The notes under the pieces are model-generated. The model was not told the DNA's origin. It worked only from the letters and a program-made list of their open reading frames with translations, and made no database searches. Of a stretch of 64,000 nucleotides of DNA, positions 7,405 through 19,422 are shown piece after piece. Position 1 is the first letter of the stretch. Each line of letters starts with the position of its first letter. The position numbers were made by a program, and so were the translations under genes. Source of the stretch: Massilia rhizosphaerae (GTDB lineage: Bacteria; Pseudomonadota; Gammaproteobacteria; Burkholderiales; Burkholderiaceae_D); NCBI RefSeq assembly GCF_016093545.1, contig NZ_JADKYX010000020.1, positions 1-64,000 on the forward strand. The letters are read 5' to 3'.

Positions 7405-10284
7405 ATGGTCATCCGTATCGCCCGTATCTCGTTCCTCGTTGCCGCCCTGCTCGTGCAAGGCCTGGCGCCGGGCGCGCCGCTGAAGCTGGACGATCCGCTG
7501 CCGGTCGGCGCCCAGGTCAAGGTCGGCAAGCTCGACAATGGCCTGACCTATTACGTCCAGCGCAACCGGATGCCCGAGCACAAGCTGGAACTGCGCCTCG
7601 TCGTCAAGGCCGGTTCCATCCTCGAGGACGATGACCAGCAGGGCCTGGCCCACTTCACCGAACACATGGCGTTCAACGGTTCGCGCCATTTCAAGCGGCA
7701 CGAGCTCGTGTCCTACCTGCAATCGATCGGCGTGAAGTTCGGCGCCGACCTGAACGCCTACACGTCGTTCGACGAGACGGTCTACATCCTGCCCGTCCCG
7801 TCCGACCGCAAGGAGGATCTCGACAAGGCCTTCCTCGTACTGGAAGACTGGGCCCACGGCCTGACCTTGAAGGACGCCGACATCGACAAGGAACGCGACA
7901 TCGTCCTCGAGGAAGCGCGCCTCGGCAAGGGCGCGGGCGACCGCATCCAGAAAGTGCTGATGCCCAAGATCTACAACGGCTCGCGCTATGCCGACCGCCT
8001 GCCCATCGGCCAGGAAGACGTCATCCGCACGTTCGAGCCGGACACGCTGCGCCGCTTCTACCGCGACTGGTATCGTCCCGACCTGATGGCCGTCGTCGCG
8101 GTCGGCGACATCGATCCGGCAAAAGCCGAGCACATGATCCGGCGCCATTTTGCCGGTCTCAAGAATCCGGCCCACGAACGCCCCCGCGTGTACGCCAGGA
8201 TCCCGGCGCGCACCGACAACGAAGCCCTCGTCGTCACCGACAAGGAAGCGGGCCCGGCGTCGATCCTGATCCGCTACCCGGTCCGTCCGTTCCACGAACG
8301 CGAAACGCTGCGCGGCTACCGCGAGCAATTGATCGAAGCCCTGTTCGCGGGCATGCTGAACCAGCGCTTGCAGGAACTGTCGCAACTGCCCTCCCCGCCG
8401 TTCATCGGCGCCAGCAGCGCCCTGTCGCGCCTGACGCCGCGCTACCGCTCGTACAATGCGATGGCCGCGCTCGGCATGAGCGGCGCCACCACCGCCATCG
8501 ACGCGCTCGTGCAGGAAAACGAGCGGGCGCGCCGCTTCGGCTTCACGGCGGCCGAACTGGACCGCATGAAGAAGACGATGCTGCGCACCTACGAGCGCGC
8601 CTGGAACGAGCGCGACAAGACCGATTCCGCCGTCCACGCGTCCGAATTGATGCGCAACTTCCTCGAAGGCGAATCGATTCCCGGCATCGATGCGGAATAC
8701 CGCTACGTGACCGACATGCTGCCCGGCATCACACTGGCCGAGATCGATGCCTACGCCGCCAAGACCATTCCCGCCGACTCCGGCAAGCTCGTGATCTACA
8801 CGGGCTCGACCAAGCCCGAAGGCGACGCCGCGATCCCGACCGGCGACCAGTTGCTGGCCGCCATCACGGCGGCCGAACAGCACGACGTGCGGCCACACGA
8901 CGAAAAAGCCGTGGCCGCGCACCTGATGGACCACCCGCCGGCGCCCGGCACGATCGTCGACGAAAACCGCGACGAACCGCTGGGCCTGACCCGCCTCACG
9001 TTGTCGAACGGCGTCAAGGTGATCCTCAAGCCGACGACGTTCCGCAACGACCAAGTCCTGATGAGCGCCGCCCGCTTCGGCGGCCAGAGCCTGTTCGACG
9101 ACAAGGACACGTTCAACGCCCGCTACGCCGACACCATCGTCGCCGCGATGGGCCTGAAGGATTTCTCGCCGCTGGACATGCGCAAGATCCTGGCCGGCAA
9201 GGCCGCGTCCGTCAGCGCCGGCCTGGGCAACAACACGGACGTCGTCGCGGGCACGGCCGGCGCCACCGACGTCGAGACGATGCTGCAGATGGTCTGGCTC
9301 AAGTTCGCCGGCGTGCGGCGCGACGAGGATCTGTATAAATCATTCATCGGCAAGCAGACGGAACTGGCGCGCAACCGGCTGTCGCAGCCGGGCGCCCTGT
9401 TCGGCGACACCGTGCTGGCCACGCTGTACAACAACAACCCGCGCGCACCGCGCGCGCTGCGTCCCGAGGACATCCCCAAGATCGACCTGGACCGCGCGAT
9501 CTCCATCTACCGCCAGCGCTTTTCCAGTGCCAAGGGCCTGACGTTCATTTTCGTCGGCAGCTTCGACGTGGCCGCCATCAAGCCGCTGATCGCCACCTAT
9601 CTCGGCAGCCTGCCGACGCCGGACATCCCGACGACCTACCGCGACCTCGGCATCCGGCCCGTGTCGGGCGTCGTCAAGCGCGAAGTCAACAGCGGCTCGG
9701 AAGACCGCAGCACCGTATCGCTGACGTTCACCGGCCCGACCGACGTCACGGAACTGGAAGAACTGCGCCTGTCCGCGCTGACGGAAGTCATGAACATCCG
9801 CATCATCGACGTGCTGCGCGAAAAGCTGGGCCTGATCTACGGCGGCGGCATGGAAGGCTCGATGACGCGCATCCCGTACAGCCACTACACGGTCGGCGTC
9901 ACCCTGCCGACGGGGCCAAGCAACGTCGACAAGGTGCTCTCCGCGATGTTCGCCGAAATCGAGCGCATGCGCACCGAAGGCCCGACGCAGGCCGACCTGG
10001 ACAAGGTCAAGACGAACTGGCTGCAGACCTACCGCAAGTCGCTGCAGGACAACACGTACTGGCTGGCCGCGCTGCAGACCTCGCTGACGGAAGGCACGGA
10101 CCCGGGCACCATCCTCACGTTCGACCAGGAAGTGCAGAAGCTGACCGTCGGCGACGTGAAGCGGGCCGCGCAGCGTTACCTGAACACCGAGAACTACGTG
10201 CAGGTGGTGTTGAATCCGGAAACGAAGACCGCCGCGGCCCAGGCCAGGAACGAGGCCGGCGGCAAGCCCGTCAAGAAGGGATGA
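7405..10284 (+). CDS. Periplasmic M16 family zinc protease (PqqL-like)
   Basis: 959 residues, the two-unit M16 size. The N-terminus has a hydrophobic export segment (about 5-24). The inverted zinc motif HxxEH is at 83-87 (HFTEH) and the third ligand is expected in DIVLEEARLGKG around 160-170, so the first M16 repeat is catalytic. The second half carries the inactive M16 repeat, including the LREKLGLIYGGGMEGS segment near 815-830. Such proteases cleave unfolded peptides in a clamshell chamber. The gene stands alone on the plus strand, diverging from ribBA and meeting the S9 peptidase gene tail to tail with 9 bases between stops. Confidence 0.92.
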   Translation: MVIRIARISFLVAALLVQGLAPGAPLKLDDPLPVGAQVKVGKLDNGLTYYVQRNRMPEHKLELRLVVKAGSILEDDDQQGLAHFTEHMAFNGSRHFKRHELVSYLQSIGVKFGADLNAYTSFDETVYILPVPSDRKEDLDKAFLVLEDWAHGLTLKDADIDKERDIVLEEARLGKGAGDRIQKVLMPKIYNGSRYADRLPIGQEDVIRTFEPDTLRRFYRDWYRPDLMAVVAVGDIDPAKAEHMIRRHFAGLKNPAHERPRVYARIPARTDNEALVVTDKEAGPASILIRYPVRPFHERETLRGYREQLIEALFAGMLNQRLQELSQLPSPPFIGASSALSRLTPRYRSYNAMAALGMSGATTAIDALVQENERARRFGFTAAELDRMKKTMLRTYERAWNERDKTDSAVHASELMRNFLEGESIPGIDAEYRYVTDMLPGITLAEIDAYAAKTIPADSGKLVIYTGSTKPEGDAAIPTGDQLLAAITAAEQHDVRPHDEKAVAAHLMDHPPAPGTIVDENRDEPLGLTRLTLSNGVKVILKPTTFRNDQVLMSAARFGGQSLFDDKDTFNARYADTIVAAMGLKDFSPLDMRKILAGKAASVSAGLGNNTDVVAGTAGATDVETMLQMVWLKFAGVRRDEDLYKSFIGKQTELARNRLSQPGALFGDTVLATLYNNNPRAPRALRPEDIPKIDLDRAISIYRQRFSSAKGLTFIFVGSFDVAAIKPLIATYLGSLPTPDIPTTYRDLGIRPVSGVVKREVNSGSEDRSTVSLTFTGPTDVTELEELRLSALTEVMNIRIIDVLREKLGLIYGGGMEGSMTRIPYSHYTVGVTLPTGPSNVDKVLSAMFAEIERMRTEGPTQADLDKVKTNWLQTYRKSLQDNTYWLAALQTSLTEGTDPGTILTFDQEVQKLTVGDVKRAAQRYLNTENYVQVVLNPETKTAAAQARNEAGGKPVKKG

Positions 10285-10293
10285 CTCCCGCCG

Positions 10294-12267
10294 TCACGGC
10301 GCCAGGTATTTGCCGAACCACGCGATCTCGCGCGCGCGCAGGTCGCGCAGGTTCTCCGGCTTGCGGAACGCGTGCCCCTCGCCTTCGTACACGAGCAATG
10401 TGGTGGGCACGCCCAACGCCCGCAGCGCGTGCCAGAACTCGAACGACTGCGCCGCCGGGCACTCGACGTCGCGCTCCCCCACGTAGATCAGCGTCGGCGT
10501 GCGCGCCGCCTTGACCGATTCGATGGGCGAGGCCGCGCGGTAGATCGCCGGGTCGTCGTACATCGTCGCGCCGAAGTAAGGCACCATCCACTGGTCGATG
10601 CCGTTCTGGCCGTAATAGCTGATCCAGTTGGCGATGCCGGCGCCGGCCACCGCGGCCTGGAAGCGCCGGCTGTGGGTGACGCCCCACATCGTCATGAAGC
10701 CGCCGTAGGAATGCCCCATCAGGCCGAGGCGGTTGCCGTCGATGGGGGCCTGCGCGATGGCCGCGTCGACGCCGGCCAGGATGTCGCGCCAGTCGCCGCC
10801 GCCGAAGTCGCGCCGGTTCGCCCGGGTGAACGCGGCGCCCTGGCCATAGCTGCCGCGCGGGTTCGGCATGAAGACGAAATAGCCGGCCTGCACCAGGTCG
10901 CGCAGCAGCGGGTTGCCGGCGTCGCCGGCCGACACGTAATGCGGCGTCACGGCCGCCGCCGGGCCGCCGTGCACCTGCACGATCATCGGATAGGTCTTGC
11001 CCGCGGCGATGCTGCGCGGCCCCACCAGCCAGCCCTGCACGCTGAAGCCTTCGTTGGTCCAGGCGACGCTGCGCGCGGCCACCTGCGGCGCGAAGCCGTC
11101 GTTGTCGTGCGTGATGGGCTCCAGCTCCGGCAGGCGGCCGGCGACGATGCGCGGCGCGTGCTCGAAGTCTTCCGTCACGGACGCGGCCACCCGGCCGTCC
11201 GCGCTGAACACGAAGCGGCCGTCGCGGTTGGCCATCGCGCCCACCGGGGCCCGCCACAGCATGCGCGCCGCGCGCGCGTCCGGGTCGATCGCGGCAATGC
11301 CCGCATCGCTGCCCGCCAGCACGGACGCGAACAAGGCCTTGCCGCGCCACGCGATGCCGTTGAAAGTGCCCTTGTAGTCCGGCGTCACGTCGACCGGTTC
11401 GCCGCCATCGAGCGGCACCGTGTAGACGTCACCGCCGACGGAACCGAAGTCGCTCATCAGCCCGCCGATGAACGCCACCGTGCGGCCGTCCGGCGACACG
11501 TGCGGCATATTCATCTGCATCTTCGGCGCCGCGATCACGCGCAGGCGGCCGCTGGCGGCGTCGACGTGGCCCAGGGTCGCGACCCACCAGTTGTCGTCGC
11601 CGTTGCCCCGCGCGCTCGTGACGACGAAGCCCTTGCCGTCCGGCGTCCAGTCGTATTCGTAGACGAACGTGTCGCCCGGCGACACGAGCCGGTAGTTTCC
11701 GCCCGCCGCCGGGACGATCGCGATGCGCTGCTCGTCCTCGTCCTGCGCAAGGCCGATCTCGCCGACCTGCCGCGCGCCCGCCTCGACGGCGCCCGTCATC
11801 TTTTTCGCGCCGACCGTCGCGAGGAACGCGACCTGGCGCCCGTCCGGCGACCAGCGCACGGTGCCCGCGACGCCCTTCACGGTGGCCAGGGTCGTCATGC
11901 GGCCGGCGCGCAACAGCTCCACGCTGGCGGTGCCGGCCCCGGGGTCGGTGACGATCGCGGCGAGCGTCGTCTGGTCCGGCGACCAGGCCAGCGATCCCAC
12001 CGTGCATTGCCCGCAGCCGGATTGTTGCCACGTCGACGCGACCTTGCCCGTGGCCGTGTCGCGCACGACGACGCGCGGCCCCGTCTGCCCTTCGTCCTCC
12101 ACCGCTTCGACGGCCGCGATGCGATCGCCGCCCGGCGTCATCGCGAGCATGCGGTAGGTGCGCATGCCGGCCGGGTCGGCCGAGGCGAGCCCCGCCGCAA
12201 CGAGCAGCGTGAGCGCCGCCGCGCCACGGGCCAGGGTCTTGCCGTGCGTGAGAATCTCTCGGGACAT
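10294..12267 (-). CDS. S9 family (prolyl oligopeptidase-like) serine peptidase
   Basis: 657 residues. The start at 12267 is set by a signal peptide (MSREILTHGKTLARG then a hydrophobic stretch ending LASA); the frame stays open further upstream inside ribE, but that reading is not coding. The N-terminal two thirds resemble a beta-propeller with repeated WSPD/SPDG motifs. The C-terminal third is an alpha/beta hydrolase with nucleophile GHSYGG, the Asp in GERDVECP and the His in GEGHAF. Members are exported dipeptidyl- or acylaminoacyl-peptidases. It follows ribE by 14 bases, so it is probably read from the same transcript. Confidence 0.92.
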   Translation of the reverse strand: MSREILTHGKTLARGAAALTLLVAAGLASADPAGMRTYRMLAMTPGGDRIAAVEAVEDEGQTGPRVVVRDTATGKVASTWQQSGCGQCTVGSLAWSPDQTTLAAIVTDPGAGTASVELLRAGRMTTLATVKGVAGTVRWSPDGRQVAFLATVGAKKMTGAVEAGARQVGEIGLAQDEDEQRIAIVPAAGGNYRLVSPGDTFVYEYDWTPDGKGFVVTSARGNGDDNWWVATLGHVDAASGRLRVIAAPKMQMNMPHVSPDGRTVAFIGGLMSDFGSVGGDVYTVPLDGGEPVDVTPDYKGTFNGIAWRGKALFASVLAGSDAGIAAIDPDARAARMLWRAPVGAMANRDGRFVFSADGRVAASVTEDFEHAPRIVAGRLPELEPITHDNDGFAPQVAARSVAWTNEGFSVQGWLVGPRSIAAGKTYPMIVQVHGGPAAAVTPHYVSAGDAGNPLLRDLVQAGYFVFMPNPRGSYGQGAAFTRANRRDFGGGDWRDILAGVDAAIAQAPIDGNRLGLMGHSYGGFMTMWGVTHSRRFQAAVAGAGIANWISYYGQNGIDQWMVPYFGATMYDDPAIYRAASPIESVKAARTPTLIYVGERDVECPAAQSFEFWHALRALGVPTTLLVYEGEGHAFRKPENLRDLRAREIAWFGKYLAP

Positions 12268-12281
12268 CGGGACGGATTGCG

Positions 12282-12911
12282 TCAGGCCTTGGCGGCGCTG
12301 AGCATGCGCTCGACGTAGCGCGCGATGAGGTCGATTTCCAGGTTGACCTTGGCGCCGGCGCGCAGGTGCTTCAGCGTCGTGACGGCGATCGTGTGCGGGA
12401 TCAGGTTGATCGAGAAGCGGCAGCAGGCGGTGCCCGCCCCGCCGATGTCTTCGACGCTGTTGACGGTCAGCGACACGCCGTTCACGACGACGGAGCCCTT
12501 GTAGGCCAGGTATTTGCCCAGGTCGCGGGGCGCGTCGATCACGAGTTTCCACGACTCGCCCACCTGCTCGAAGCTATTCACCTCGCCGAGGCCGTCCACG
12601 TGGCCCGAGACGAGATGGCCGCCCAGGCGCTCGGCCAGGGTCAGCGCCTTTTCCAGGTTCACTTCGCCCGGCTGGTCGAGGCCGACCGTGCGATTGAGGC
12701 TCTCGCGCGACACGTCGACGGCAAACGCCTTGTCGGTCTTTTCGACGACGGTCATGCAGGCGCCGTTGATGGCGATCGAGTCGCCCAGCGCGACGTCGGC
12801 CAGCGGCAGGCCGCCCGCATCGATGTCCAGGCGCACGCCCGCATCCGCGCCGTCCGCGAGCGGAGTGACCGATTTGATGCTGCCGACGGCAGCGACGATT
12901 CCGGTGAACAT
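12282..12911 (-). CDS. ribE: Riboflavin synthase alpha chain
   Basis: 209 residues starting MFTGIVAAVG, the invariant N-terminus of riboflavin synthase; this fixes the start at 12911 although the frame is open further. It dismutates two molecules of 6,7-dimethyl-8-ribityllumazine into riboflavin and the pyrimidine precursor. Two lumazine-binding barrels are visible, the first with SIAINGACMTVV and the second with GSVVVNGVSLTV. The HLVSGHVDG segment is also family-typical. It lies 31 bases behind ribD, in the same direction. Some authors call this gene ribC. Confidence 0.96.
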   Translation of the reverse strand: MFTGIVAAVGSIKSVTPLADGADAGVRLDIDAGGLPLADVALGDSIAINGACMTVVEKTDKAFAVDVSRESLNRTVGLDQPGEVNLEKALTLAERLGGHLVSGHVDGLGEVNSFEQVGESWKLVIDAPRDLGKYLAYKGSVVVNGVSLTVNSVEDIGGAGTACCRFSINLIPHTIAVTTLKHLRAGAKVNLEIDLIARYVERMLSAAKA

Positions 12912-12942
12912 AAGTCTCTTCCTTTGTTGTGCTGTATCGGTG

Positions 12943-14061
12943 TTACGCGTGGCGGTTCGGGTCGTCGTCCGGGCGGAACCGCGCGAGGATGCGCAGGTCC
13001 GGGCCGACCTGGGCCACGCCGTGGAAATGCAGCGGCACCTTGTCCGCGAGGTGCGCCAGCGGCGGCAGCGCGAACATGCCCTGCCCCGGGCCGACGAGGC
13101 TGGGCGCCAGGTACACGAGCAACTCGTCCACGCATCCCTCGCGCACGAGCGACGCATTCAACTTGCCGCCGGCTTCCACGTGCAATTCGTTGATCTCGCG
13201 GCGGCCCAGCTCGCGCATCAGCGCCGGCAGGTCGACCTTGCCGGACGGATTCGGCAGCATGATGATCTCGTGCCCCATCGCCTGCAGCGCCGCCTCTTTG
13301 TCCGGACGCGGCACGGCGGCCACGATCCAGCACGGCGCGCCTTGCAGGATGCACGCGTCCGTGCCGATGTCGAGGCGGCTGTCGACGATCACGCGGCGCG
13401 GCTGCAAGGGCGTGTCGATGCCGCGCACGGTCAGTTGCGGGTTGTCGGCCTTGATCGTGCCGATGCCGGTCAGGATCGCGCTCGCGCGGGCGCGCCACGC
13501 GTGGCCGTCCGCGCGCGCCTCCGGGCTCGTGATCCACTGGCTCTCGCCGTTTTCCAATGCCGTGACGCCGTCCAGGCTGGCCGCCGTCTTGAGCCGCACC
13601 CACGGACGGCCGTGGCGCATGCGCGTGAAGAAGCCGATGTTCAATTCGTACGCCTGCCGCGCCAGCACGCCCGCGCTGACGTCGATCCCGGCCGCCTCCA
13701 GCTGCGCCATGCCGCGCCCGGCCACGAGTGGATTCGGGTCGACCATGGCCGCGACGACCCGGCCCAGCCCGGCCTGGACCAGCGCGTTCGAGCACGGCGG
13801 CGTGCGGCCGTAGTGGCTGCACGGCTCCAGCGTCACGTAGGCGGTGGCGCCGCGCACGTCGTTGCCGCGCGCCTGGGCATCGCGCAGGGCCTGGATCTCG
13901 GCGTGGGCCTGGCCGGCCGGCTGCGTGTGGCCGGCACCGATGACGACGCCGTCGCGCACGATCACGCAGCCGATGCGCGGGTTGGGCGCCGTGATGTACA
14001 TGCCCTTCGCCGCCCATTCCAGGGCCAGCGCCATGCCGTCGGTATCGCTCTGTATCTGCAC
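12943..14061 (-). CDS. ribD: Bifunctional pyrimidine deaminase/reductase RibD
   Basis: 372 residues from a GTG at 14061; an ATG at 14034 (nine residues later) is the alternative. The GTG is preferred because family members carry a few residues before the MALALEWAAKG helix. The N-terminal deaminase domain (about 1-145) shows the zinc motif HAEIQAL and the two-cysteine motif PCSHYGRTPPC. The C-terminal reductase (about 150-372) shows RPWVRLKTAASLDG and HVEAGGKLNASL. Together they convert the GTP cyclohydrolase product to 5-amino-6-ribitylamino-uracil phosphate. It sits 52 bases downstream of the minor-pilin genes and leads into ribE. Confidence 0.95.
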   Translation of the reverse strand: MQIQSDTDGMALALEWAAKGMYITAPNPRIGCVIVRDGVVIGAGHTQPAGQAHAEIQALRDAQARGNDVRGATAYVTLEPCSHYGRTPPCSNALVQAGLGRVVAAMVDPNPLVAGRGMAQLEAAGIDVSAGVLARQAYELNIGFFTRMRHGRPWVRLKTAASLDGVTALENGESQWITSPEARADGHAWRARASAILTGIGTIKADNPQLTVRGIDTPLQPRRVIVDSRLDIGTDACILQGAPCWIVAAVPRPDKEAALQAMGHEIIMLPNPSGKVDLPALMRELGRREINELHVEAGGKLNASLVREGCVDELLVYLAPSLVGPGQGMFALPPLAHLADKVPLHFHGVAQVGPDLRILARFRPDDDPNRHA

Positions 14062-14113
14062 TCTGTTTCCGGTCTCGCTACGTTGTCTTGCTTTCCTGCA
14101 TGCGGTCGTGGCG

Positions 14114-14692
14114 TCAGGGCGGCGCCGGCGCGCCGTCGCACCCCGCGTCGCGCGCCGGATCGCACACGCGCGCCCGGCCCAGCATATTGATTTTAATACG
14201 GCGGATGCGCCCGCCGTGGAACAGCGACACCGTTCCCCAGCGCGCGGCCGCGCTGTTGCCGTCGGCACAACTGCGTCCCGCGCCATTGTAGGCGATATAG
14301 TACGGCGGCGCTGCATTCGTGAACGCGAAGTCGACGGCGATGCCGGCCGGCAGCGGCCCGTGCTCCGCGATCAGCTCGTCCGCACCCGGCCGCCCGTCGC
14401 CGTCGCGGTCGTCGAACACGCGCCACCCCAGGCGCCAGTCGGCGCCCGGCGGGTCGAGCGGCACGAGCTTGACCTGCCGCCCGCGCGCCAGCGCCTGCGC
14501 CCGCGCGAGATCGATCGCCGCGAACAGGTCGCCCGCCGCCGCTTTCAGCTGCTCGGTCCGCACGAGGTCGCGCAGGTCGGGCGCGGCGACGGCCAGCGCG
14601 ATGGCGGCCACCGCCAGCACGACGCACAGCTCCGGCAGCGTCACGCCGCGGGCCCGCCGGACCGGCGTCCAAGCGGACGTCACGGCCAACAT
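14114..14692 (-). CDS. GspH/FimT-type minor pseudopilin
   Basis: 192 residues. After a short basic leader comes a class III prepilin cleavage motif, G-VTLPE, followed by the hydrophobic helix LCVVLAVAAIALAVAAP; the Glu at mature position 5 is present. The rest matches the FimT/GspH fold, with an internal RLGWRVFDDRDGDG segment and a conserved late YNGAGRSC. Minor pilins of this class prime type IV pilus assembly. The start at 14692 overlaps the end of pilE by 13 bases, so the cluster is translationally coupled. It is last in the pilVWX-pilE-fimT order and precedes ribD. Confidence 0.85.
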   Translation of the reverse strand: MLAVTSAWTPVRRARGVTLPELCVVLAVAAIALAVAAPDLRDLVRTEQLKAAAGDLFAAIDLARAQALARGRQVKLVPLDPPGADWRLGWRVFDDRDGDGRPGADELIAEHGPLPAGIAVDFAFTNAAPPYYIAYNGAGRSCADGNSAAARWGTVSLFHGGRIRRIKINMLGRARVCDPARDAGCDGAPAPP

Positions 14693-15112
14693 CGCGCCCC
14701 CGAACCTTGCGCGCCCTGGCGCCCGGTGCTGTCCAGGGTCAGCGCACCGCAGTCGGGATCGCGGAAGCGCAGGTCGACCCGCGCCGTGCCGGGACGGGCG
14801 CGGACCTCGACGCATTCGGCGATGTCGCGGCCGGGACAGGCATGCGCGTCCAGCTCGTAGGCGCTGGCGGACGCGTTGGCGCCCGACCACCACGCGAAGC
14901 CGTCCGTGCCGGGCTCTTCGGCCGAGAATTCGACATAGGTGTTGTGCTGGAGGTGGTAACGCTCCTGCTTCTGCATGGCCTCGATCAGCGCCACCTCGCC
15001 CTCGACGCGCCGCGTGCGGACGATGTAGCCGGCGTAGGTCGGATACGCGAGCGCGCCGAGGATGCCGACGATGGCCACGACGATCATCAGCTCGACCAGC
15101 GTGAAGCCGGCG

Positions 15113-15981
<869 letters not shown>

Positions 15982-15985
<4 letters not shown>

Positions 15986-16881
15986 GACGGCGGCGCCGGC
16001 AAGGCGACCGTGAACGTGAACAGCCGCCGTTCGCGCCGCCGCAGGTCGGACGTCATGCGCGCCTCGTCCAGCGAACTGCCCGGATCGTCCGCGCCGGCGG
16101 CATCCGCATAGCCGGCGCCCAGCAGGTCGTAGCGCGTGCTGCCGGGCGCCGCCCGCGTGGGTCGGCTGCCGTGCAGCAACAAGCCCACGCGCACGCCGAC
16201 GACGCGCTTCCAGTGCGTCCGGTGGTTGAATTCGGCCGTGCCGAGGCCGGCCAGCGCCGCGTCGAGCGCGTCGACCGCCGCCGCGTTCAGGTAGCGGTTG
16301 GCGACGCCGTCGGGCGGATCGTCCGTGTCCACGGCGTACAGGACCTGGAAGCCGTCCACGCCACTCACGACGGCGTCCGCGCTCCAGTGGGCGGCGCCCC
16401 GGTATTTGCAGCGCAGTTCGGCCTCGCCTTCGCCGTTGCGCGCCACGTAGAAGATGCTCCAGCCCTCCTCGCCCGCGGCGGCCGGAAAGCCGGCGCAGTC
16501 GACGGCGCCGTCCGCGCCGGGAAAGCGGATGGCCAGCACGTCGCTGCCGTTCACGGCGCCGGGCAGCGGGTCGGCCATGCCCGGCGCCGTGCGGGACAAG
16601 GTGCGCGCGTCCAGCCCGGCCAGGCGTGCGGGCGCGGCATCGGAAGCCGGATCGGCCAGCGTCGCGACGTCGGCGGCGCCCGCCTGGCGCACGGCGCGGC
16701 CGATGAGGTCGGCGGCGAAGCGTCCGCCGTCGTCGACGGTGCCCGACTCGACCTGCGCCGCATACGCGCCGTTCGCCAGCACGAGCAGCCGGCCGGCCGT
16801 CAGCACGATGCCGAGACCGATGGCCAGCGCCACCATCAATTCGACCAGCGTGACGCCGGCCTGGCGACGGGAACGTCTCAT
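15982..16881 (-). CDS. pilW: Minor pilin PilW
   Basis: 299 residues. Class III signal with motif AGVTLVELMVALAIGLGIV right behind a basic leader (MRRSRRQ), Glu5 present. Length and the following GAYAAQVESGTVDDGGRFAADLIGRAVRQAG stretch match PilW, a minor pilin of the priming complex. The start at 16881 overlaps the pilV stop and its stop overlaps the pilX start, both as ATGA, so the three genes are translationally coupled. Confidence 0.88.
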
Positions 16882-17438
16882 GGCCCCGCTCCCGCCAGCG
16901 CCAGCATGAGCTTCGGCGCGCCCGTCGCCGTGTCGCCTTGCGCGCGCCAGCCGACCTTGACGACGAGCGGCGCGCCGGCCTCGGCATCGCAGGCCCAGGC
17001 CGGCAAGCCGGCCGCATCGGACGGGCCGGCATCGCGGCAGACGCGGATGCGCCCGCCGGGCAAGCCGGCCGCCACGTCTTGCGACACCTCGAACAGGTCG
17101 AAGCGCGCCAGTGCGTCGGCATCGCAGGTCGTGTCGGCATAGCACAGCGTGGAGGCGGCCGGTGCCCCACCGCCGGCGTCGTAATCGAGCTGGAGGTAGG
17201 GATTGGCGGCGTCCGGCAGCGCCAGCGCATGGGGGTTCGCGCGCATGCGCTCGGCCAGCGAGCTTGCGAGGCGCGTGGCGTCGGACAGGTGCGCGGCATC
17301 GCGTGCCGAACGCACGGCGAGCGCCTGCAGTCCGGCCGCGCCGCCAATGCCGAGGGCGACGACGAACAGCGCGACGAGCACCTCGACGAGCGTGAACCCG
17401 GCGCGCACACGCAACGATGGACGCGGCGGCAAGCGCAT
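16878..17438 (-). CDS. pilV: Minor pilin PilV
   Basis: 186 residues. The leader MRLPPRPSLRVRA is followed by GFTLVEVLVALFVVALGIGG, the PilV version of the type IV prepilin motif, and by the family-typical RLASSLAERMRANPHAL helix. Four cysteines in the second half (YADTTCDADA, RVCRDAG, WACDAEA) suggest disulfides. It is the first gene of the minor-pilin cluster, with a GGAGG ribosome site. PilY1, often found between pilX and pilE, is not in this cluster. Confidence 0.88.
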   Translation of the reverse strand: MRLPPRPSLRVRAGFTLVEVLVALFVVALGIGGAAGLQALAVRSARDAAHLSDATRLASSLAERMRANPHALALPDAANPYLQLDYDAGGGAPAASTLCYADTTCDADALARFDLFEVSQDVAAGLPGGRIRVCRDAGPSDAAGLPAWACDAEAGAPLVVKVGWRAQGDTATGAPKLMLALAGAGP

Positions 17439-17550
17439 CGACGACCTCCAGCTTTGTTTGCGGAGCTGACAAGGTAACAGTCGAGCCCGGGCAAGCCGTG
17501 TGGTGGCTCAACCGTGCGGATGCAACTAAAACGGGAGAAAACGGACGCGC

Positions 17551-18009
17551 TTATTTACGCGGCTGGCCCACTTCGGCGATGGCTTCCTGGAACTCGGCCA
17601 GGTCTTCGAAATTCTTGTAGACGGAGGCGAAGCGGATGTACGCGATCTTGTCGAGGCGCTGGAGTTCCTGCATCACCAGTTCGCCGACATGGCCGGTGTC
17701 GACTTCGCGGCGGCCGCTGGTGAGGAGTTTTTCCTCGATCGACGCGACGGCGCGGTCGATCGCTTCGGCCGCGACGGGCCGCTTGCGCAGCGCGAGCATC
17801 AGGCTGCCGCGCAGCTTGGAGGATTCGTATTCGGTGCGGCTGCCGTTCTTCTTGACGATGAACGGCATCGACAGCTCGACCCGTTCGTAGGTGGTGAAGC
17901 GCTTGTCGCAGCGGGCGCAGCGGCGCCGGCGCCGGATGGCGTCGCCTTCCTCGGATACGCGGGTATCGAGGACCTGGGTGTCGTCATGCTGACAGAACGG
18001 ACATTTCAT
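17551..18009 (-). CDS. nrdR: Transcriptional repressor NrdR
   Basis: 152 residues, the standard size. NrdR represses ribonucleotide reductase genes in response to ATP/dATP. The N-terminal zinc ribbon shows CPFC and CARC, followed by RFTTYERVE. The ATP-cone domain starts at [10 protein letters not shown] and runs to the end ([19 protein letters not shown]). It lies 54 bases downstream of glyA in the same direction, an arrangement common in proteobacteria. Confidence 0.97.
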   Translation of the reverse strand: MKCPFCQHDDTQVLDTRVSEEGDAIRRRRRCARCDKRFTTYERVELSMPFIVKKNGSRTEYESSKLRGSLMLALRKRPVAAEAIDRAVASIEEKLLTSGRREVDTGHVGELVMQELQRLDKIAYIRFASVYKNFEDLAEFQEAIAEVGQPRK

Positions 18010-18034
18010 GGGCCGGCTACTGCTGGAAAATGAT

Positions 18035-18054
18035 GGGACGCCGCGCGGCGTCCC
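18035..18054. promoter_or_regulatory. Perfect 20-bp palindrome between glyA and nrdR
   Basis: A fully self-complementary 20-base sequence in the 54-base gap between the glyA stop and the nrdR start. In RNA it could form a very stable hairpin. On the minus strand it is followed by ATCATTTTCC, a poor T-run, so it may act as an attenuator, RNA-stability element or protein-binding site. Confidence 0.55.
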
Positions 18055-18063
18055 GTTACCGCG

Positions 18064-19311
<1,248 letters not shown>

Positions 19312-19381
19312 GAAAAAACTCCAATCGATAAGAGAACCAGGCAACGGTGAGCGCTGAACGGGCGGGAGCCGGAAACACACA

Positions 19382-19422
19382 GGGCAGCCGCGCTACAGAC
19401 GCGTACCAGTCGGTGGCTGCCC
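19382..19422 (-). terminator. Candidate expression-platform hairpin of glyA riboswitch
   Basis: On the minus strand GGGCAGCC (19415-19422) can pair perfectly with GGCTGCCC (19382-19389), and the tail is TGTGTGTTT. The 5' arm overlaps the conserved CCTGGGCA element of the riboswitch, so the hairpin and the ligand-bound fold exclude each other. That is the logic expected for a ligand-on switch acting by transcription termination. The T-run is imperfect, so it could also act otherwise. Confidence 0.55.
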
